The notes under the pieces are model-generated. The model saw only the letters and a program-made list of their open reading frames with translations. It was not told the DNA's origin and made no database searches. A stretch of 64,000 nucleotides of DNA, taken from Pseudoxanthomonas sp. (GTDB taxonomy: Bacteria; Pseudomonadota; Gammaproteobacteria; Xanthomonadales; Xanthomonadaceae). Position numbers and translations under genes: made by a program. Every line of letters starts with the position of its first letter. Within the stretch, counting starts at the first letter, position 1. Shown in pieces: positions 33,873 through 42,942 of the stretch. The stretch spans positions 1,922,001 to 1,986,000 of the forward strand of contig NZ_CP114978.1 in the NCBI RefSeq assembly GCF_027498035.1, given 5' to 3'.

Positions 33873-35780
33873 TCAGAGCCCGCAGAAGCAATACGCCAGT
33901 TCGGTCACCGGCTTGACGCCCGGCTTGCGCTCCAGCGCGGCCTGCACGAACTTCAGCTGCTGCGCGGTCTGCGGCATGGCCTTGAGCATCGCTGCCTGGG
34001 CGAAGTCCGAGCGACCCAGCAGCGCCTGGCCCATCGGGCTGCCGGCGGCGTTGGCCAGGAACTGCTCGAACGGCGACAGCGTCTTCTCCACGTAACGCAC
34101 GCGGTACTTGCCGGCTTCGCCCAGCTTGGCGCGGGCAGCGGCATCGGCGATGGCGTCCTTCAAGCCGCCCAACTGGTCGACCAGGCCACGGTCCATGGCC
34201 TGCTGGCCGGTCCACACGCGACCACGCGCAATCTCATCGACCTGCTCGACGGTCTTGTGGCGGGCCGCGGCGACCCGGCCGGTGAAGTCGGCATAACCCT
34301 TGTTGATCACCGACTGGATCACGTTGCCCAGTTCCGGGTCCAGCGGCTTGGTCGGATCGAACGCACCGGCGATCCGGGTAGTGCCCACGCCGTCGGTATG
34401 CACGCCGATCTTGTCCAGCGCGCGCGCGAAATTGGGGATCAGGCCGAAGATGCCGATCGAACCGCTGATGGTCGAGGCATCGGCATAGATGCGGTCGGCA
34501 TTCATGCTGATCCAGTAACCGCCGGACGCGGCCAGGTCGCCCATCGACACCACCACCGGCTTGCCCGCGGCCTGCAGGGCGACGACTTCGCGCCGGATCT
34601 GTTCGGAAGCGAACACTTCGCCACCGGGCGAATTCACGCGCAGAACGACGGCCTTGACCTTCTTGTCGTCGCGCGCTTCGCGCAGCAGTTCGGAGGTGCT
34701 AACGCCGCCGATCTTGCCGGCCGGCTGGTCGCCACCGGCGATCTCGCCCGCAGCCACGACCACCGCGACCTGGTCGCGCTCATCCAGCGGCGAAGCGCGC
34801 GAGGCCAGCTGGGCCAGGTAGGCATCGAAGTTGATGTGGCGGAAGCCCAGGTTGTCGTCGTCATCCTCGTCGGCGACGCCGCGCTTGGCCAGTTCCTTGT
34901 TCACTTCCTCGGCGGTCTTCAGGCCATCGACCAGCTTCTGCTGCAACGCCAGCTTGGCCAGGTCGCCACCGGCGGCAACCACGTCGACCGGCAGGTTGTC
35001 GATGGACGCACCCAGCGCCGATGGGGCCAGCTTGCGGGCCTTGCCCACGTCGGCCAGGTAGCGGTTCCAGACGTCGTTCATCCAGTACAGGTCGGCTTCC
35101 TTGGATGCCGGCGAGGCCGCATCCAGGATGTAGGGCTCGGCGGCGGACTTGAACTCGCCCACGCGGAACAGGTGCACGTCCACGCCCAGCTTGTCCTGCA
35201 GGCCTTCGCGGTAGTACTGGCGGTAGCGGCCCAGGCCTTCGATCACCACGCTGCCCATCGGGTCCAGGTAGACCTCGTTGGCCTGCGCGGCCAGCAGGTA
35301 CTGGCCCTGGCTCATGTTCTCGCTGAAGGCCACGATCTGCTTGCCGGAGGCGCGCAGGTCGGCCAGTGCGCCGGCCACTTCACGCAACGAGGCGTAGCCA
35401 CTGGCCTGCAGCTTGTCGAAATCGACCAGCACGCGGTTGATCTTCTTGTCGTCCTTGGCCGCTTCGATCACACGCAGCAGGTCGCGCAACTGCACTTCGC
35501 CGCCATCCTGGCCGAACGCCTTGGACAGCGCGCGGCTGGCCGGATCGGAGCTGTACTGCTCCACCAGTGCCGCATCCGGCGCGATCACCAAGGTGGTGTT
35601 GTCCACCAGCGGCTTGGGACCGGCGCTGCCCTTGGCCAGGCCGATGATCACCAGCACTGCAATCAGGAACAGCAGGCCGAAAAAGGCCAGGTTGAAGATC
35701 AGGCGGCGGGTGAAATTCATCACGTCCCACAGGCCGATGAAGAATCGGCTGACAGGGTCGCGGCGGACGGGCTGGTTCAT
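33873..35780 (-). CDS. sppA: Signal peptide peptidase SppA (long form)
   Basis: Inner-membrane serine/lysine protease that clears cleaved signal peptides. 635 residues from ATG 35780, the size of the double-domain E. coli form. One N-terminal membrane helix (LIFNLAFFGLLFLIAVLVII) anchors it facing the periplasm. The Lys of the dyad lies in RVGEFKSAAEPYIL in the first domain, and the Ser lies in MGDLAASGGYWIS in the second; VLRVNSPGGEVFASEQIR and SISGSIGIFGLI-like TISGSIGIFGLIPNF are further signatures. The frame is open farther upstream but enters a repeat block. It ends close to the terminator at 33821-33851. Standalone gene. Confidence 0.94.
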   Translation of the reverse strand: MNQPVRRDPVSRFFIGLWDVMNFTRRLIFNLAFFGLLFLIAVLVIIGLAKGSAGPKPLVDNTTLVIAPDAALVEQYSSDPASRALSKAFGQDGGEVQLRDLLRVIEAAKDDKKINRVLVDFDKLQASGYASLREVAGALADLRASGKQIVAFSENMSQGQYLLAAQANEVYLDPMGSVVIEGLGRYRQYYREGLQDKLGVDVHLFRVGEFKSAAEPYILDAASPASKEADLYWMNDVWNRYLADVGKARKLAPSALGASIDNLPVDVVAAGGDLAKLALQQKLVDGLKTAEEVNKELAKRGVADEDDDDNLGFRHINFDAYLAQLASRASPLDERDQVAVVVAAGEIAGGDQPAGKIGGVSTSELLREARDDKKVKAVVLRVNSPGGEVFASEQIRREVVALQAAGKPVVVSMGDLAASGGYWISMNADRIYADASTISGSIGIFGLIPNFARALDKIGVHTDGVGTTRIAGAFDPTKPLDPELGNVIQSVINKGYADFTGRVAAARHKTVEQVDEIARGRVWTGQQAMDRGLVDQLGGLKDAIADAAARAKLGEAGKYRVRYVEKTLSPFEQFLANAAGSPMGQALLGRSDFAQAAMLKAMPQTAQQLKFVQAALERKPGVKPVTELAYCFCGL

Positions 35781-35880
35781 GGGCGGCGAGCGCTCGTTAC
35801 GGGAACTGGCCGCCAGCTTATCCGCTGTCCATCGAAACCGGCATGCCCCACACGTCATGACCTGCGTTCCGCAGCTTCCT

Positions 35881-36031
35881 GTAGAGCCGAGCTTGCTCGG
35901 CTGCTTTTCGTCCAGGTCAAGACGAAAGCTCCAGCGGAGCAAGCTCCGCTCTACACGGCTGCCTTCCGGCCAGATCCCGGGAAAGCCCCAGCGGAGTCCC
36001 CAAGATGGGATTGCCACAAGCTCCGCGTTAC
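35881..36031. repeat. Three SMAG/REP stem-loops in a row
   Basis: First: GTAG AGCCGAGC-TT-GCTCGGCT (35881-35902). Second, inverted: AGCGGAGC-AA-GCTCCGCT-CTAC (35933-35954). Third, inverted with the 22-base extended loop (35996-36017): AGCGGA to GCTCCGCG and then TTAC instead of CTAC (36028-36031). That mutated end supplies the TAA stop of the MATE gene. The block lies between sppA and the MATE gene, both on the minus strand. Confidence 0.8.
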
Positions 36032-37392
36032 AGGAGCGCCCCGGCCAGCTTGCGGCTGCTGCGGCGCAGGCGCAGCCCCATCAGGATGGAAGCGGTGGTC
36101 AGGCCCACGGTCAGGCCGATCCACATCCCGCGCGGGCCGTAGCCCAGGCCCAGTCCCAGCCCGGCGCCCAGCGGCATGCCGATGCCCCAGTAGGAAATCG
36201 CCGCCAGCACCATCGGCACGCGGGTGTCCTTCAAGCCGCGCAGCGCACCGGCCGACATCACCTGGATGCCGTCGGGGAACTGGAACACCGCCGCCAGCAC
36301 CAGCAGGCTGCCGGCCAGCCCGGCCACGGCCAGGTCGTTGGTGTAGATGCCGACGATCTGGTTGTGGAACAGGCTCAGCACCAGCGCCGAGCACAGCTGC
36401 GTGCCCAGCACGATGGCGTAGCCGGCGCGTACCGCGCGCAGCACGCCTGGCCCGTCGCGGCGGCCCAGCGCATGGCCCACGCGCACGGTGGTGGCTTCAG
36501 CCAGGCCCATCGGCACCATGAAGCAGATCGCCGAGAGGTTGATCGCGATCTGGTGCGCGGCGGCCGGCACCGCGCCCAGGCGGGCGATCAGCAGCGCGGT
36601 GGTGATGAACAGGCCGCCCTCCATCAGCACCGTCACCCCGATCGGCAGGCCCGTGCGCAGCAGCGGCACGATCTGCGACCAGCGCGGCGGCTCCAGGTGC
36701 GAGAACAGCGCCAGCGGCGCGAAGCGCTTCGAGCGCGCCAGGTAGGTGCCGAACAGCAGTGCCTGCACCCACATCATCACCGCCGAGGCGATGCCCAGCC
36801 CGCCCGCACCCAGTTCCGGCAGCCCCCACGCGCCGAATGCCAACGCATAACCCAACGGCGCCAGCAGGAACAGCCCGCCAAAGCCCAGGACCATGGTCGG
36901 GATCGTCCAATGCATGCCCTCGCTCAGGTTGCGCATGCACAGGAACAGCGCCATCGCCGGCAGGCCCCAGCGGATGCCGTGCAGGAAATCGCGCGCCCCC
37001 GGCACGATCTCCGCTGCGATCCCCATCGGCGCCAACGCGTACGGCGCCAGGCTCAGGAAGGTGAACATCACCAGGCCCAGCCCCGCCGCCAGCCACAGCG
37101 CCTGCCGGAACAGCGGGCCGATGCGGTCGTGCTCGCCGGCGCCGTCGTGGTGCGACACCGCCGCCGCCAGCGCCACCAGCGTGCCGATCGGCACCATCAG
37201 CGGCAGCCACATCAAGGCCGTGCCGGTAGTGACCGCGGCCAGCGTGGCGGTGCCGTGGTGGCCGGCGATGATGTTGTCGACAAAGCCAACCAGGCCGGCC
37301 GAGACATGGCCGATGACCAGCGGCAGCGCCAGGCGCCCGGTGGTGCGCACTTCCTGCGCAAGGCCCGGCGCGGGCGAGAGAGAGGAGGACAT
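36028..37392 (-). CDS. MATE-family multidrug/Na+ efflux protein (NorM-like)
   Basis: Twelve-helix inner-membrane antiporter, 454 residues, probably exporting cationic drugs or metabolites in exchange for Na+ or H+. Typical segments are RLALPLVIGHVSAGLVGFVD, NIIAGHHGTATLAAV, GLPIGVTVLMEGGLFITTAL, PAAAHQIAINLSAICFMVP, LAEATTVRVGHALGRRDGPG and FQFPDGIQVMSAGALRGLKD. These match the NorM branch (repeated MatE halves). ATG 37392 gives MSSSLSPAPGLAQEV. The stop TAA comes from the decayed GTAG (GTAA) of the adjoining repeat. It is divergent from the DUF3667 gene by about 105 bases. Confidence 0.9.
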   Translation of the reverse strand: MSSSLSPAPGLAQEVRTTGRLALPLVIGHVSAGLVGFVDNIIAGHHGTATLAAVTTGTALMWLPLMVPIGTLVALAAAVSHHDGAGEHDRIGPLFRQALWLAAGLGLVMFTFLSLAPYALAPMGIAAEIVPGARDFLHGIRWGLPAMALFLCMRNLSEGMHWTIPTMVLGFGGLFLLAPLGYALAFGAWGLPELGAGGLGIASAVMMWVQALLFGTYLARSKRFAPLALFSHLEPPRWSQIVPLLRTGLPIGVTVLMEGGLFITTALLIARLGAVPAAAHQIAINLSAICFMVPMGLAEATTVRVGHALGRRDGPGVLRAVRAGYAIVLGTQLCSALVLSLFHNQIVGIYTNDLAVAGLAGSLLVLAAVFQFPDGIQVMSAGALRGLKDTRVPMVLAAISYWGIGMPLGAGLGLGLGYGPRGMWIGLTVGLTTASILMGLRLRRSSRKLAGALL

Positions 37393-37497
37393 GGAAAACC
37401 AGACACATCGGCTGCGACCGCGCGCGGGATGGGCGCTGGCATCGGGCCGGAAAGGACGGCTATCTTACCGGCTGCCTTGGGGAAGGACGCTTGACGC

Positions 37498-38694
37498 ATG
37501 AACACACTGGATGGCGATCACATCGCGGCTTCCGCCTGCGAGAACTGCGCCACGCCGTTGCAGGGGCATTACTGCCACCAGTGCGGCCAGCACGCGCACA
37601 ACCCGCTCAACAGCTTCGTCCATGCGATAGAGGAAGTGTTCGAGTCGTTCTGGCACCTGGACGGACGCATCGTGCGCACCCTGCGCGACCTGCTGGTCCC
37701 AGGCCGGCTGGCCGCACGCTTCCTGGGCGGACACCGCGCGCCGTACATCCCGCCGCTGCGACTGTTCGTGATCCTGAGCGTGCTGACCTTCTTCGTGGCC
37801 CAGTTCGCGATCCACTTCAGCAGCCCCGATGGCGGGTTCGACCTGTCCAGGCCGGTCGCCCGCGGCGAAGTCGGTGAATACGCCGGCGATGCCAGCGTGG
37901 CCGCGGTCGAGCAACACCGCGACCGGCAACTGGCCGAACTGCAGCGGGCACTGGACCAGCAACCAGCCGTGCCCGGGGTTGGCAAGGCATTGCAGATCGG
38001 CATGGCCCGTACGCGCGCCCTGGCCCAGGCCCGCATCGCCCAGCTCGATCCGGGCCACGCAGCGCCGGCATCGGAGCAGGCCCCAGCGCAGGACGCCGTC
38101 ACCGAGGCCACACCGGTCGAACAGATGACCGGCAACCTGTTCGACCACAACGGCAAGGCCTGGGACGAGCACACCAATCCGGTGACCTTCGACGCGCTGC
38201 CCGGCTTTGCCAACCGCTGGCTCAACCACAAGATCGCCCGCGCGCAGGGCAATGTGCACCGCTACAGCCAGGACCTGGAGGCCTTCAAGGAGGCGCTGAT
38301 CGGCGCAGTGCCGACCGCACTGTTCCTGCTGGTGCCGGTGTTCGCGCTGCTGCTCAAGCTGTTCTATCTGGGCAGCGGCCGCGGCTATCTGGAGCACCTG
38401 GTGGTAGGCCTGTACAGCCACGCCTTCATGGTGCTGACGCTGCTGGCCATTTTCCTGCTGCGCATCTGCGGCGCGGCACTGGCCATGCATGCACCCTGGA
38501 CCGGCGTGGTGACGGGCCTGGCCGAGGGCCTGCTATGGCTGTGGCTGCCGGTCTACCTGTGGTGGATGCAGTGGCGCGTCTACGGCAAAGCGTGGTGGCT
38601 GACCTCGATCAAGTATCTGGTGATCGGCAACCTGTACCTGGTGCTGGTCGCTTTCGCCGCGCTGCTGCCAGTGATCAGCAGCTTCATCCACTGA
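37498..38694 (+). CDS. DUF3667 membrane protein with zinc ribbon
   Basis: Function unknown. 398 residues. The N-terminus holds a CENC-CHQC zinc ribbon (CENCATPLQGHYCHQCGQHA) followed by an amphipathic stretch ending RTLRDLLVPGRLAARFLGG, the DUF3667 signature. A first membrane helix (LRLFVILSVLTFFVAQFAI) is separated by a charged region of about 160 residues, with many Gln and Ala, from four C-terminal helices (ALFLLVPVFALLLKLFYLG, AFMVLTLLAIFLLRICGAAL, GLLWLWLPVYLWWM and LVIGNLYLVLVAFAALLPV). The family is common in Xanthomonadaceae. ATG 37498 is the only reasonable start. Not obviously in an operon. Confidence 0.8.
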   Translation: MNTLDGDHIAASACENCATPLQGHYCHQCGQHAHNPLNSFVHAIEEVFESFWHLDGRIVRTLRDLLVPGRLAARFLGGHRAPYIPPLRLFVILSVLTFFVAQFAIHFSSPDGGFDLSRPVARGEVGEYAGDASVAAVEQHRDRQLAELQRALDQQPAVPGVGKALQIGMARTRALAQARIAQLDPGHAAPASEQAPAQDAVTEATPVEQMTGNLFDHNGKAWDEHTNPVTFDALPGFANRWLNHKIARAQGNVHRYSQDLEAFKEALIGAVPTALFLLVPVFALLLKLFYLGSGRGYLEHLVVGLYSHAFMVLTLLAIFLLRICGAALAMHAPWTGVVTGLAEGLLWLWLPVYLWWMQWRVYGKAWWLTSIKYLVIGNLYLVLVAFAALLPVISSFIH

Positions 38695-38767
38695 TGGCGC
38701 GCGGCTTGCGCCGCATATTCATTCCGTAGCCGGATGCTGCCTCGCCCGCGCCGCAGGCAAGACAGGC

Positions 38768-39433
38768 TCAGGCCGCGCCCGGCAGCGGCCGCAGGCACAG
38801 CCAGATGGCGGCCCAGTGCGCCACTGCGCCACCCAGCACGTGGGCGTGCCACAGCGCGCGGTTGTAGACCATCGATTTGCGCACATAGAAGCCCACGCCC
38901 ACCGTATAGATCAGTCCACCCGCGGCGATCAGCCACAGCACGGCACTGTCCAGGCCCGCCATCAGCGGTTTGATCGCGACCACTCCGGCCCAGCCCAGCA
39001 ACAGGTAGATCGCCACCCAGAAGCCCTTGCCCACGCCGGGCAGGAACAGCTTGCCGAACACGCCGAACAGCGCCACGGCCCACACGCCCAGCGTCATCAC
39101 CCACACCCACGTTCCCGATAGCCCCAGCACCAGGAACGGCGTGTACGAACCGGCGATCATCACGAAGATGCCGGCGTGGTCCAGCTTGCGCAGCACCGGT
39201 TGGCGTGCGGGCGCGGCGAAGTTGTACGCCGCCGAACAGGCGAACATCACCAACAGGCCGAGCGCGTACACGCAGGTCGCGGCCAGCAGCGCCTCGTTGG
39301 CCAGCGCACGCCAGATCAGCAGGCCACCACCGAAGATCGACAGGCACAGCCCGGCCACATGCACGACCAGGTCGGCGCGGCGGGCAGCACGGGTCTGGTA
39401 ATGCGGCGCGATGGCCACAGGGGAAACGGACAA
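38768..39433 (-). CDS. Hemolysin III family (PAQR-like) membrane protein
   Basis: Seven-helix inner-membrane protein, 221 residues, related to YqfA and to eukaryotic adiponectin receptors; suspected lipid hydrolase or regulator of membrane composition. The metal-site residues of PAQR proteins are present: Ser/Tyr/Asn of ACSAAYNF, Asp-His of RKLDHAGIFVMIAGSYTP, and two His near the end (NRALWHAHVLGGAVAHW). Helices include LAATCVYALGLLVMFACSA, WVWVMTLGVWAVALFGVFG and AVLWLIAAGGLIYTVGVGFY. ATG 39433. The gap to the next gene (39434-39632) contains only a REP-like palindrome. Confidence 0.88.
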   Translation of the reverse strand: MSVSPVAIAPHYQTRAARRADLVVHVAGLCLSIFGGGLLIWRALANEALLAATCVYALGLLVMFACSAAYNFAAPARQPVLRKLDHAGIFVMIAGSYTPFLVLGLSGTWVWVMTLGVWAVALFGVFGKLFLPGVGKGFWVAIYLLLGWAGVVAIKPLMAGLDSAVLWLIAAGGLIYTVGVGFYVRKSMVYNRALWHAHVLGGAVAHWAAIWLCLRPLPGAA

Positions 39434-39554
39434 GGCAATCCTTCAGCGGCGTGGGGGACAGCAGGATACCGGGCGAACGTGGCAGCACCATCGCCCGGCG
39501 CTTCAAGCAAGCCGGTCCTACGACCGGAAGATCAACGCGCCGTACCGACAGACG

Positions 39555-39588
39555 ACCCGGGTGCGGCCTTTGGCCTTACCCGGGCTGC
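39555..39588. repeat. Single REP-like palindrome, CCCGGGTAAGG type
   Basis: CCCGGGTGCGGCC-TTT-GGCCTTACCCGGG followed by CTGC. It is a relative of the element at 4953-4984 with CTAC changed to CTGC. It lies between the HlyIII gene and the M3 peptidase gene. Confidence 0.6.
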
Positions 39589-39632
39589 ACGCCGTGCTGG
39601 CTCGCACGCGGGATCACAAAAAGCGTGGATCG

Positions 39633-41654
39633 CTACGCCGCCATGCCGTTGTGTCGCAGCAGCGCATCGATGTTGGGCGCACGACCGCGGAAAGCAGTGA
39701 AGTTCTCCAGCGCGCCGCGGCTACCACCACGCGACAGGACTTCGGCGCGGAAGCGTGCGCCGGTTTCGGCCAGCTGGCCGGGTGCTTCCTCGAACGCTGC
39801 ATAGGCATCGGCGCTGAGCACTTCTGCCCACTTGTAGCTGTAGTAACCCGCGCCGTAGCCACCGGCGAAGATGTGGCTGAAGCTGTGCGGGAAACGAGCC
39901 CACGCTGGCGCGCGGTTGACCGCCACCTCGTCGCGGATGCGCTCCAGCAGCGCCATCACGCTGTCCTGGGCCGGATCGAAGCTGGTGTGGAGGGTCATGT
40001 CGAACAGCGCGAACTCAAGCTGGCGTACGGTCTGCATGCCGCTCAGGAAATTCTTCGCCGCGATCATCTTGTCGAACAGCGCGCGCGACAACGGCGCACC
40101 GCTGGTCTCGTGGCGCGTCAGGCGCTGCAGCCATTCCCACTCCCAGCAGAAGTTCTCCATGAACTGGCTGGGCAGCTCGACCGCATCCCATTCCACGCCG
40201 TTGATGCCCGACACGCTCAGTTCGCCGACCGCGGTCAGCAACGCGTGCAGGCCGTGCCCCATTTCGTGGAACAGGGTGATCACGTCGTTGTGGGTGAACG
40301 TGGCCTGCTGTCCCTCCACGCCCTTGCCGAAATTGCACACCAGGTAGACCAGCGGCGTCTGCACGCCTGCGGCGCGCTCGCGGCGGTTGACTGCATCCTG
40401 CATCCACGCGCCGCCGCGCTTGCCCTCGCGCGCATACAGGTCCAGGTAGAACTGCCCCACCAGCGTGCCGTCTGCATTCTGCAGGCGATAGAAGCGCACG
40501 TCCGGGTGCCAGGTCGGCGCGGTGTCAGCCACCACCTCGACCCCGTACAGCGACTGGATCACGCCGAACAGGCCAGCCAGCACGGTGTCCTCGGTGAAGT
40601 ACTGCTTCACTTCCTGGGCCGAGAAGCTGTAGCGCGCCTGCTTCAGCTTCTCGCTGACGTAGGCGACATCCCAGGGTTCGAGCGTGTCCAGGCCTAGTTC
40701 GTCACGCGCGAAAGCCTCCAGCTCGGCGCGGTCCTGCCTGGCATACGGCAGCGCGCGCGCGCCCAGGTCGCGCAGGAAGGCGAGCACCTCGGCCGGACTC
40801 TGCGCCATCTTGGTGGCCAGCGAATATTCGGCGTAGGAGGCAAAGCCCAGCAGTTGGGCCAGCTCGGCACGCAGCGCCAGGATGCGGTCGATCAGCGGCG
40901 AGTTGTCCAGCTTCTCGTCGCCGGTTTCCGAGGCGCGCACCGCGTAGGCCTGGTACAGCGTCTCGCGCAGCGGGCGGTCGTCGGCGTAGGTCTGCACCGG
41001 CAGGAAACACGGCATCTGCAGGGTGAACTTCCAGCCCGGCTCGCCCTCGGCCTTGGCCGCGGCGCGGCTGGCGGCGATCACGTCGGCCGGCAAGCCGGAC
41101 AGGTGCTGCTTGTCCTTGATCCAGAACTCGTATTCGTCGGTGGCATCGAGCACGTTCTCCGAAAACCTGGCCGACAGGCTGGCCAGTTCCTCGCGCACCG
41201 CGGCAAAGCGCGCCTTCTGTTCGTCGGGAAGTTCGGCGCCCCCCAGGCGGAAGTCGCGCAGCGCGTTGTCCAGGGTCTTGGCCCGAGCCGGGTCCAGCGC
41301 AGCCAAGTCGGCCGCTTCAGCCAGCGCGCGGTACTGCGAGAACAGCGCCAGGTTCTGCCCTAGCGCGCTGCCGAAGCGCGTCACCTTGGGCAGGTTGTCG
41401 TTGTAGGCCTTGCGCAGCTCCGGCGAATTCAGCACGCCCTGCAGGTGGTTGACCTGGCCCCAGGCGCGCCAGAGCTTCTCGGTCGCATCGTCCAGCGGCA
41501 CCACGAAGCCATCCCAGGTCACCGGGCTGACGGTCTCGGCCAGCTTGACCGCCGCTTCGGCCTCGGCCAGCAGCGTGTCGATGGCCGGTCCGACATGCTC
41601 CGGGCGGATGGCGTCGAAACGGGGCAGGCCGGAAAAGTCGAGCAGCGGATTCAT
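39633..41654 (-). CDS. prlC: Oligopeptidase A-like M3 metallopeptidase
   Basis: Cytosolic zinc oligopeptidase that degrades small peptides, including cleaved signal peptides. 673 residues from ATG 41654; the frame extends upstream but MNPLLDFSGLPRFDAIRPEH is the canonical start. The zinc site HEMGH is at residues 463-467 (LFHEMGHGLHALL), with the third ligand Glu in the downstream EWDAVELPSQFMENFCWEWE. The C-terminal FPHSFSHIFAGGYGAGYYSY motif is the substrate-binding loop of M3A peptidases. SppA, encoded about 6 kb away, acts on the same kind of peptides, but the genes are not linked in an operon. Confidence 0.93.
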   Translation of the reverse strand: MNPLLDFSGLPRFDAIRPEHVGPAIDTLLAEAEAAVKLAETVSPVTWDGFVVPLDDATEKLWRAWGQVNHLQGVLNSPELRKAYNDNLPKVTRFGSALGQNLALFSQYRALAEAADLAALDPARAKTLDNALRDFRLGGAELPDEQKARFAAVREELASLSARFSENVLDATDEYEFWIKDKQHLSGLPADVIAASRAAAKAEGEPGWKFTLQMPCFLPVQTYADDRPLRETLYQAYAVRASETGDEKLDNSPLIDRILALRAELAQLLGFASYAEYSLATKMAQSPAEVLAFLRDLGARALPYARQDRAELEAFARDELGLDTLEPWDVAYVSEKLKQARYSFSAQEVKQYFTEDTVLAGLFGVIQSLYGVEVVADTAPTWHPDVRFYRLQNADGTLVGQFYLDLYAREGKRGGAWMQDAVNRRERAAGVQTPLVYLVCNFGKGVEGQQATFTHNDVITLFHEMGHGLHALLTAVGELSVSGINGVEWDAVELPSQFMENFCWEWEWLQRLTRHETSGAPLSRALFDKMIAAKNFLSGMQTVRQLEFALFDMTLHTSFDPAQDSVMALLERIRDEVAVNRAPAWARFPHSFSHIFAGGYGAGYYSYKWAEVLSADAYAAFEEAPGQLAETGARFRAEVLSRGGSRGALENFTAFRGRAPNIDALLRHNGMAA

Positions 41655-41807
41655 GTGGGCTCCGAGTGGGGTGCGGACAGGCAATCTGGGGACGCAGGCG
41701 CGGCCGGGCAAGCCGGGCACGGTGCGGAATGGCCCGATTATGCGACCAGGCGTGTTGGCGATCCGTTTCTCATGGCGGCGCTGCTGGCCGGCGCGCCGGG
41801 CTCCGGG

Positions 41808-42908
41808 TCAGCCGGCCGCCGTGTCCAGCAGCGGCAGCGCGCCACCCTGCGTGGCGGCGGTGATTGCCGCGTCGCTGGCCGAGGTTTCGATCCCGCAGCG
41901 CGCGTACCAGCCCGGGTCGTAGTAGCTGTGCGCGTAGCGATCGCCGGCATCGCACAGGATGGTCACGATTGAGCCGCTGACGCCCGCCGCCTGCATCTGC
42001 TGCGCGGCGTGCAGCACGCCGACCAGGTTGGTGCCGGTCGAACCACCGACGCGCCGGCCCAGCGCCGCACTGGTCCAGCGCATCGCGGCCAGGCTCAGCG
42101 CATCGGGCACCTTGACCATGGCATCGATGCAGGCCGGCACGAAGCTTGGCTCCACCCGCGGGCGGCCGATGCCCTCAATGCGCGAACCGCAGTGGTGCAG
42201 GCGCGCGGTGTCGGCCTCGCCCTTCAGCGCATCGCGGTAGTAATCGAAGAACACCGAATGCTCCGGGTCCGCGCACAGGATCCGGGTCGGATGCCGGCGA
42301 TAGCGCACGTAACGCCCCAGCGTGGCGCCGGTGCCACCGGTGCCGGGGCTGCACACGATCCATTCCGGGATCGGATGCGGCTCCTCGGCCATCTGCTTGA
42401 AGATGGATTCGGCGATGTTGTTGTTCGCCCGCCAGTCGGTGGCCCGCTCGGCGTAGGTGAACTGGTCCATGAAATGCCCGCCATGCGCACGCGCCAGCTG
42501 CACCGACTCGGCGTTGATCGCGCCCGGGTCGTCCACCAAGTGGCACTGGCCACCGTAGAAGGTGATCGCGGCGATCTTTTCCGGCGACGTGCTGGCCGGC
42601 ATCACCGCGATGAACGGCAGGCCCAGCAGGCGCGCGAAATACGCTTCGGACACGGCCGTGGAGCCGCTGGAGGCCTCGATCACCGGCGCCCCTTCGCGCA
42701 GCCAGCCATTGGCCAGCGCATACAGGAACAGCGAACGCGCCAGCCGGTGCTTGAGGCTGCCGGTAGGGTGGCTGGATTCGTCCTTCAGGTAGACGTCGAT
42801 GTCGGGATAGCCCGGCAGCGCCAGCGGAATCAGGTGGGTGTCGGCCGAACGGTTGAAGTCGGCTTCGATCTTGTGGATGGCGGCAGCCACCCAGTCGCGC
42901 TGCGACAT
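41808..42908 (-). CDS. PLP-dependent cysteine synthase-family protein (Cds1-like)
   Basis: Fold type II PLP enzyme, 366 residues; the closest described relatives include mycobacterial L-cysteine desulfhydrase Cds1, so the reaction may be cysteine to pyruvate, H2S and ammonia rather than cysteine synthesis. The PLP lysine is in SSHPTGSLKHRLARS. Further motifs are VIEASSGSTAVSEAYFARLL (substrate loop), FMDQFTYAERATDWRANNNI, CSPGTGGTGATLGRYVRYR (phosphate loop), GIGRPRVEPSF and VTILCDAGDRYAHSYYD. ATG 42908 gives MSQRDWVAAAI. The MFS transporter gene upstream on the same strand ends 34 bases before, so the pair may be an operon. Confidence 0.82.
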   Translation of the reverse strand: MSQRDWVAAAIHKIEADFNRSADTHLIPLALPGYPDIDVYLKDESSHPTGSLKHRLARSLFLYALANGWLREGAPVIEASSGSTAVSEAYFARLLGLPFIAVMPASTSPEKIAAITFYGGQCHLVDDPGAINAESVQLARAHGGHFMDQFTYAERATDWRANNNIAESIFKQMAEEPHPIPEWIVCSPGTGGTGATLGRYVRYRRHPTRILCADPEHSVFFDYYRDALKGEADTARLHHCGSRIEGIGRPRVEPSFVPACIDAMVKVPDALSLAAMRWTSAALGRRVGGSTGTNLVGVLHAAQQMQAAGVSGSIVTILCDAGDRYAHSYYDPGWYARCGIETSASDAAITAATQGGALPLLDTAAG

Positions 42909-42942
42909 GGGCCTGGTTCGATGAAGGGAAGAACTGCGAATT

